Shown here: one piece after another, positions 32,495-35,366 of the stretch
Layout of the letters: each line of letters starts with the position of its first letter
How positions within the stretch are numbered: the first letter of the stretch is position 1
The notes under the pieces: generated by a model
What the model saw: only the letters and a program-made list of their open reading frames with translations
Databases searched by the model: none
Told to the model about the DNA's origin: nothing
NCBI GenBank assembly: GCA_005116775.1
Contig: SWDN01000007.1
Location: forward strand, 16,026-51,391
Direction of reading: 5' to 3'
Length of the DNA: 35,366 nucleotides
From: Nitrospira sp.
GTDB lineage: Bacteria; Nitrospirota; Nitrospiria; Nitrospirales; Nitrospiraceae
Made by a program: the position numbers and the translations under genes

Positions 32495-32731
32495 ATGAAA
32501 ACCAAAGCAACTTTCTACCACGCAGGATGCCCCGTATGCGTCGCAGCCGAGAACAGCGTCGCCAACGCTTTGGATCCGGCGAAATATGATGTGGAACACG
32601 TCCATCTCGGCACGAACAAAGCGCGGGTGAAAGAAGCCGAAGCAGCCGGCGTCAAGTCAGTACCGGCTCTAGTGATGAATGGCGCGGCGTTTCACATCAA
32701 CTTCGGCGCCGGCATTGACGCACTGAAGTAA
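32495..32731 (+). CDS. Small thioredoxin/glutaredoxin-like protein (CPVC)
   Basis: The 78-residue protein has a beta strand (KATFYH), then the redox motif C-P-V-C (GCPVCVAAE) and, later, the cis-proline segment VKSVPALVMNG, the minimal layout of thioredoxin-fold redox proteins. It is shorter than thioredoxin (about 105) and near glutaredoxin size. It could reduce disulfides or carry a thiol-bound group. A strong ribosome site precedes it and a strong intrinsic terminator follows 31 bases after the stop, so it is a single-gene unit, probably well expressed. Confidence 0.85.
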   Translation: MKTKATFYHAGCPVCVAAENSVANALDPAKYDVEHVHLGTNKARVKEAEAAGVKSVPALVMNGAAFHINFGAGIDALK

Positions 32732-32762
32732 CCGTATCCGTGATCTGACGGCCCGGAGTACA

Positions 32763-32793
32763 GGGGGCGTGCCTAACAGCACGCCCCTTTTTT
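32763..32793 (+). terminator. Intrinsic terminator after the thioredoxin-like gene
   Basis: GGGGCGTGC (32764-32772), a six-base loop CTAACA, GCACGCCCC (32779-32787) and six T (32788-32793). A nine-pair GC-rich stem followed by a T-run: a textbook Rho-independent terminator. Confidence 0.95.
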
Positions 32794-32915
32794 ATCTCCC
32801 AACGGACTGGTGCTCAGCTGCTGGCCAGGCACCGAGTCACACAACCAACGGGCGACCGTCTGACTGAAGAGCCTAAGAAACCTCTTGGTTGGGGGTCGGT
32901 CTGCTGCAACGTCTG

Positions 32916-33206
32916 TTAGGAGGCGTCCGGATCAACCTTCTCGAAGTCATTGAGCACGGTGTCGTCCCAAGTATGAGATTGGCCACTCGGCTCTCGCAAC
33001 CAAACGACGTCCGGTTCATGAGGGAGCCCTGCGAGAACCAACCAGATAGACCCAGCAGTGATAGTATCTCGGGTGTGCCTGCCTTCGGGTTCAAGGGGCG
33101 GCAGATCGCGCTTGAGCCGGAGACGCTCTCCGGCACGTACCCCGCACGGGTACTCCATCAGCGTGTGCTCTCTCGGAAGAACCAATCGGTACTCGTCGTC
33201 TGACAT
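32916..33206 (-). CDS. Small hypothetical protein
   Basis: A 96-residue reading frame with balanced, protein-like composition: acidic ends, a strand-rich middle (GERLRLKRDLPPL, GSIWLVLAGLP, DVVWLREPSG) suggesting a small beta-barrel such as an SH3-like fold. No catalytic motif, signal peptide or membrane segment. The start ATG 33206 lacks a clear Shine-Dalgarno. It has no cotranscribed partner, running convergent to the thioredoxin-like gene across its terminator. I believe it is a real gene because the competing plus-strand frame reads poorly, but its function is unknown. Confidence 0.5.
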   Translation of the reverse strand: MSDDEYRLVLPREHTLMEYPCGVRAGERLRLKRDLPPLEPEGRHTRDTITAGSIWLVLAGLPHEPDVVWLREPSGQSHTWDDTVLNDFEKVDPDAS

Positions 33207-33454
33207 TGTTGAACCCGACTAACTATTAAAAATATGAATGCACTGATCGACATAGCACACGAGCTCGACCCACATATTTCTCTGTAATTTTCACGTAGTT
33301 CCAATGATTCTCAACGATATCCACATAGCCAGATTAGCGTGACATACGGCACCAGCTCCACAGGCTGTGGTACGTGAAGTTGAACTCGTGAAGCGTCGTT
33401 CGCTTTCGAACTTATCCAAAACTTTCACGTTTTACGGTTAACGAATGCCTTGTA
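33207..33454. other. Intergenic region with repeated TTCACGT words
   Basis: AT-richer stretch without a gene. The word TTCACGT occurs at 33290-33296 and 33424-33430, its complement ACGTGAA at 33372-33378, and a one-mismatch copy TCGTGAA at 33386-33392. This could be binding sites or the debris of the adjacent gene loss. Confidence 0.3.
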
Positions 33455-33685
33455 TTAGCAATTCGTTGGCCGCGTATCCTTTCCGGTTCCGATGGTCACT
33501 TCGATTCTTGCCACCCCCTTCACGTTGGCGCAGAGATCTCCGAGACCTGGCGTCACTAACCGGAAGGGACCGCCTTTTGCGTCAGGCAACGCTGCCCCAT
33601 CGAGTTCATAGACGAGAACCCCATGCTCTCTCGCCTGCGAGCGCTCTGGTGCCCCATCAACTCCCCGATCGCCACAGCCCCCCTC
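33455..33685 (-). pseudogene. C-terminal fragment of a molybdopterin-binding oxidoreductase domain
   Basis: In a frame different from the overlapping reductase remnant, the minus strand reads VLVYELDGAALPDAKGG, PFRLVTPGLGD, CANVKGVARIEV and stops at 33455. This wording is the end of an Oxidored_molyb (sulfite-oxidase-like) domain: the NG-x-PLP segment, the PLRLVxPG strand and the CxNVKGVxxI helix. No start codon or N-terminal half is present, and similarity begins near 33646, exactly where the reductase homology gives out. It is a gene remnant left by deletion or recombination. Confidence 0.6.
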
Positions 33686-34107
33686 TTATAGTGGTCGATG
33701 ACCCCAGGTTCCGCGATCTTGGTATAGATATACGCGATACCGCCGACGACACAATCCCGTTGAACGCGTGCCAAGATGCGATCTTCCGTATCGACCCCGT
33801 TCTGTAGGGTCAAGATGACTGTCTTATCGGTCAGAACCGGCTCGATTTGGGTCAGCACCTCGTCCAAATCGTAGGCTTTCACGGAAAGGATAATCAGGTC
33901 TGGCTTCGCGAGATCTCGCGGATTGGATGCGGCTGGTGGATGCACGGTGAAAGAGCCATTGGCACTGCGGATCGTGAGACCATTCTGTTTCACGGCTGCG
34001 AGCGTCTTGGGCCTCAGCAGGAACGACACAGAAAGATTTGCTTTCGCAAACTGTGCACCGAAGAATCCACCAACCGATCCGGCTCCTACCATGAGAATCT
34101 GTTTCAT
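33556..34107 (-). pseudogene. Truncated ketopantoate reductase-like gene (ApbA/PanE family)
   Basis: ATG 34107 with ribosome site GAGGA (complement of 34113-34117) opens a Rossmann domain: MVGAGSVGGFFGAQFAKA, then LRPKTLAAVKQNGL, LIILSVKAYD and LTLQNGVDTED, all diagnostic of 2-dehydropantoate 2-reductase relatives. After GVIDHYKRGAVAIGE the protein loses family likeness and stops at 183 residues instead of about 300, lacking the all-helical C-terminal domain with the catalytic Lys-to-Glu pair region. The same DNA in another frame encodes the molybdopterin-domain tail. It may still be transcribed but is unlikely to be an active reductase. Confidence 0.7.
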
Positions 34108-34136
34108 AATTTTCCTCACAAGAATATCGGAGGCGT

Positions 34137-34165
34137 ACTATACCACGCAGATTCGGCTGCTCGAA
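34137..34165 (-). promoter_or_regulatory. Possible promoter of the truncated reductase gene
   Basis: On the minus strand TATAGT (complement of 34137-34142) is preceded 17 bases upstream by TTCGAG (complement of 34160-34165), 30 bases before the ATG at 34107. The -10 is good, the -35 weak. Confidence 0.3.
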
Positions 34166-34190
34166 ATACAGTACAATCACCCCATTCGCC

Positions 34191-34919
34191 ATGACGACCG
34201 ACGATCAAATCCTTCTCGCCCGCACTCATCTCGCGTCCGCTCGACATGTCACGGTTCTTACAGGCGCCGGCATCTCTGCGGACAGCGGTGTGCCGATCTT
34301 TCGCGGGACGGACGGGTTATGGCGCAACTACCGACCGGAAAATCTGGCAACACCGGAAGCCTTTGAGCGAGACCCGCAGCTGGTCTGGGAATGGTACAAC
34401 TGGCGGCGAGAATTGATTGCCACGAAACAGCCAAATCTCGCCCACATCGCCCTGGTAGAACTCGAACGTCGCAGGCCCGATATGTTCTGGCTGATCACGC
34501 AAAATGTCGATGGACTCCATCGAGCCGCCGGCTCGCAACAGCTCTCAGAAATTCACGGCAATATCTGGAAGGTTCGCTGCACGGGTTGTGGCGTCATCTC
34601 GGAAAATCTGGAAGTCCCCCTTTCCATCCTGCCGGTGTGCCGATTGTGCCAGGCACTGCTCCGGCCTCATATTGTCTGGTTCGGGGAATCGCTCCGGGAG
34701 GAAGACCTCCGTCGCTGCGATGAGGCACTGCGGAATTCCGACCTCCTCCTTGTCATCGGCACATCGGGGGTCATCTATCCTGCGGCAGGATTTGCATCGG
34801 TCGCTAAAGATGTGGGCGCGCTGGTCATCGAGATCAATCTCGAAAGCACCTCGCAATCGAATCTGGTTGACCTTTCGTTGCAGGGCCGCGCGAAAGATCT
34901 GGTTCCGCTACTTCTTTGA
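34191..34919 (+). CDS. cobB: NAD-dependent protein deacylase, sirtuin (SIRT5/CobB-like)
   Basis: The 242-residue protein has the sirtuin NAD-binding start TGAGISADSGVPIFRG, the TQNVDGLH motif (103-110), catalytic H122 (EIHGN), the zinc ligands C130/C133 and C150/C153, and the late IGTSGVIYPAA motif. Residues Y69 and R72 (WYNWR) match the Tyr-x-x-Arg pair that lets SIRT5-like enzymes remove succinyl and malonyl groups from lysine. It consumes NAD+ and releases O-acyl-ADP-ribose. Its last 12 bases overlap the convergent HAD gene. ATG 34191 is the natural start; a TACAAT at 34172-34177 may be a -10 too close to the start, so the promoter is unsettled. Confidence 0.94.
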   Translation: MTTDDQILLARTHLASARHVTVLTGAGISADSGVPIFRGTDGLWRNYRPENLATPEAFERDPQLVWEWYNWRRELIATKQPNLAHIALVELERRRPDMFWLITQNVDGLHRAAGSQQLSEIHGNIWKVRCTGCGVISENLEVPLSILPVCRLCQALLRPHIVWFGESLREEDLRRCDEALRNSDLLLVIGTSGVIYPAAGFASVAKDVGALVIEINLESTSQSNLVDLSLQGRAKDLVPLLL

Positions 34920-35366
34920 TACCAGTGCCAGGGGAAGAATTTCTTCTAATGTGCGAATCATAATTCCGTCCGACACCTGAGCACGCCCTGTCCGATCCAG
35001 CAACACACCGGTTAACCCGGCCTTCGTCGCACCTTCGAGATCGTCTCTGACACTATCTCCTATGTGCATCGCTTCCTCGGGATCGACTGCATGTTTTTCC
35101 AAGGCGATCTCGAAAATCTTCGGCGCCGGCTTGGCAGCCCTGGAGAGACTGGCAATCGTCACAGTATCGAAGAGTCGGTCGATGCCGAGTCCCCGCATCA
35201 CAGGAAAAAGTCGAGAATCGAAGTTGGACACAATCCCCAACTCAAACCCCTCTTCACGCAACGTGGTCAGCACGGCTAGGGTTTCAGGAAACAAGGCCCA
35301 GGAGCGAGGATCTTCAAACACCTGAAAGACCTGTTCAAAAAATTCATCGAATCGCTCGAACATCCC
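34908..35366 (-). CDS. HAD-family hydrolase, N-terminus beyond the window
   Basis: The frame runs off the right edge; 153 codons are visible (152 residues plus stop). Motif II is IVSNFDSR, motif III the Lys in AAKPAPKIFE, motif IV GDSVRDDLEGA, in the HAD-IA (REG-2/HDHD3-like) pattern. Motif I with the nucleophile Asp must lie beyond the edge, since a complete family member is about 220-240 residues, so the ATG at 35363 is probably internal. Likely a small-molecule phosphatase of unknown substrate. Its stop overlaps the end of cobB by 12 bases, tail to tail. Confidence 0.85.
   Translation of the reverse strand, partial: GMFERFDEFFEQVFQVFEDPRSWALFPETLAVLTTLREEGFELGIVSNFDSRLFPVMRGLGIDRLFDTVTIASLSRAAKPAPKIFEIALEKHAVDPEEAMHIGDSVRDDLEGATKAGLTGVLLDRTGRAQVSDGIMIRTLEEILPLALVSKK

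Overview
The window looks like chromosome from a Nitrospira-type bacterium (phylum Nitrospirota). This is a judgement from protein style, moderately GC-rich base composition, and the recurring TGGTTTGTTTGGTTT-like intergenic tracts that I associate with that genus. No search was run. Two peptide natural-product systems lie here, separated and flanked by ordinary housekeeping genes.

Region 1 (1-8692, plus strand). After the tail of an unrecognised gene and a structured leader with a 20-bp RNA-type stem, ten codirectional genes follow, most overlapping or nearly touching: a GT28/MurG-like glycosyltransferase, a SAM methyltransferase, a PqqD-type peptide chaperone, two radical SAM/SPASM enzymes, an 83-residue Cys/Gly-rich peptide with its own Shine-Dalgarno, an HprK-like P-loop kinase, a third radical SAM/SPASM enzyme, a NTP_transf_5-type nucleotidyltransferase and an S26-type Ser/His signal peptidase-like protein. 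I read this as a ribosomal-peptide (RiPP) locus in which PqqD holds the leader, up to three radical SAM enzymes modify the six-Cys core, and the peptidase may release it. It is the best candidate here for an undescribed system.

Region 2 (8693-12157, plus). A SigK/RskA-like ECF sigma factor and membrane anti-sigma factor, an exported probable outer-membrane beta-barrel, and tRNA adenosine deaminase tadA.

Region 3 (12175-28623, minus). A four-gene lipopeptide operon: a loading synthetase (FAAL-ACP-C-A-PCP-E), a second synthetase (C-A-PCP-C-A-PCP-TE), a PvdE/SyrD-like peptide exporter and an Sfp-type phosphopantetheinyl transferase. By collinearity the product is a fatty-acylated tripeptide: acyl, D-X (specificity unknown), a proline-like residue, glycine. 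The terminal thioesterase appears to use Cys-Glu-His rather than Ser-Asp-His.

Region 4 (28624-35366). tRNA-Ser(CGA), a Cas4-like/DEDD exonuclease fusion protein (DUF2779 type), a MATE exporter behind a perfect palindrome, a small thioredoxin-like protein with a clear terminator, a small hypothetical protein, a truncated ketopantoate-reductase gene joined to a fragment of a molybdopterin-binding oxidoreductase, a SIRT5-like sirtuin (cobB), and the C-terminal part of a HAD hydrolase. Four copies of a T/G-rich then A/C-rich inverted element sit in the intergenic gaps.
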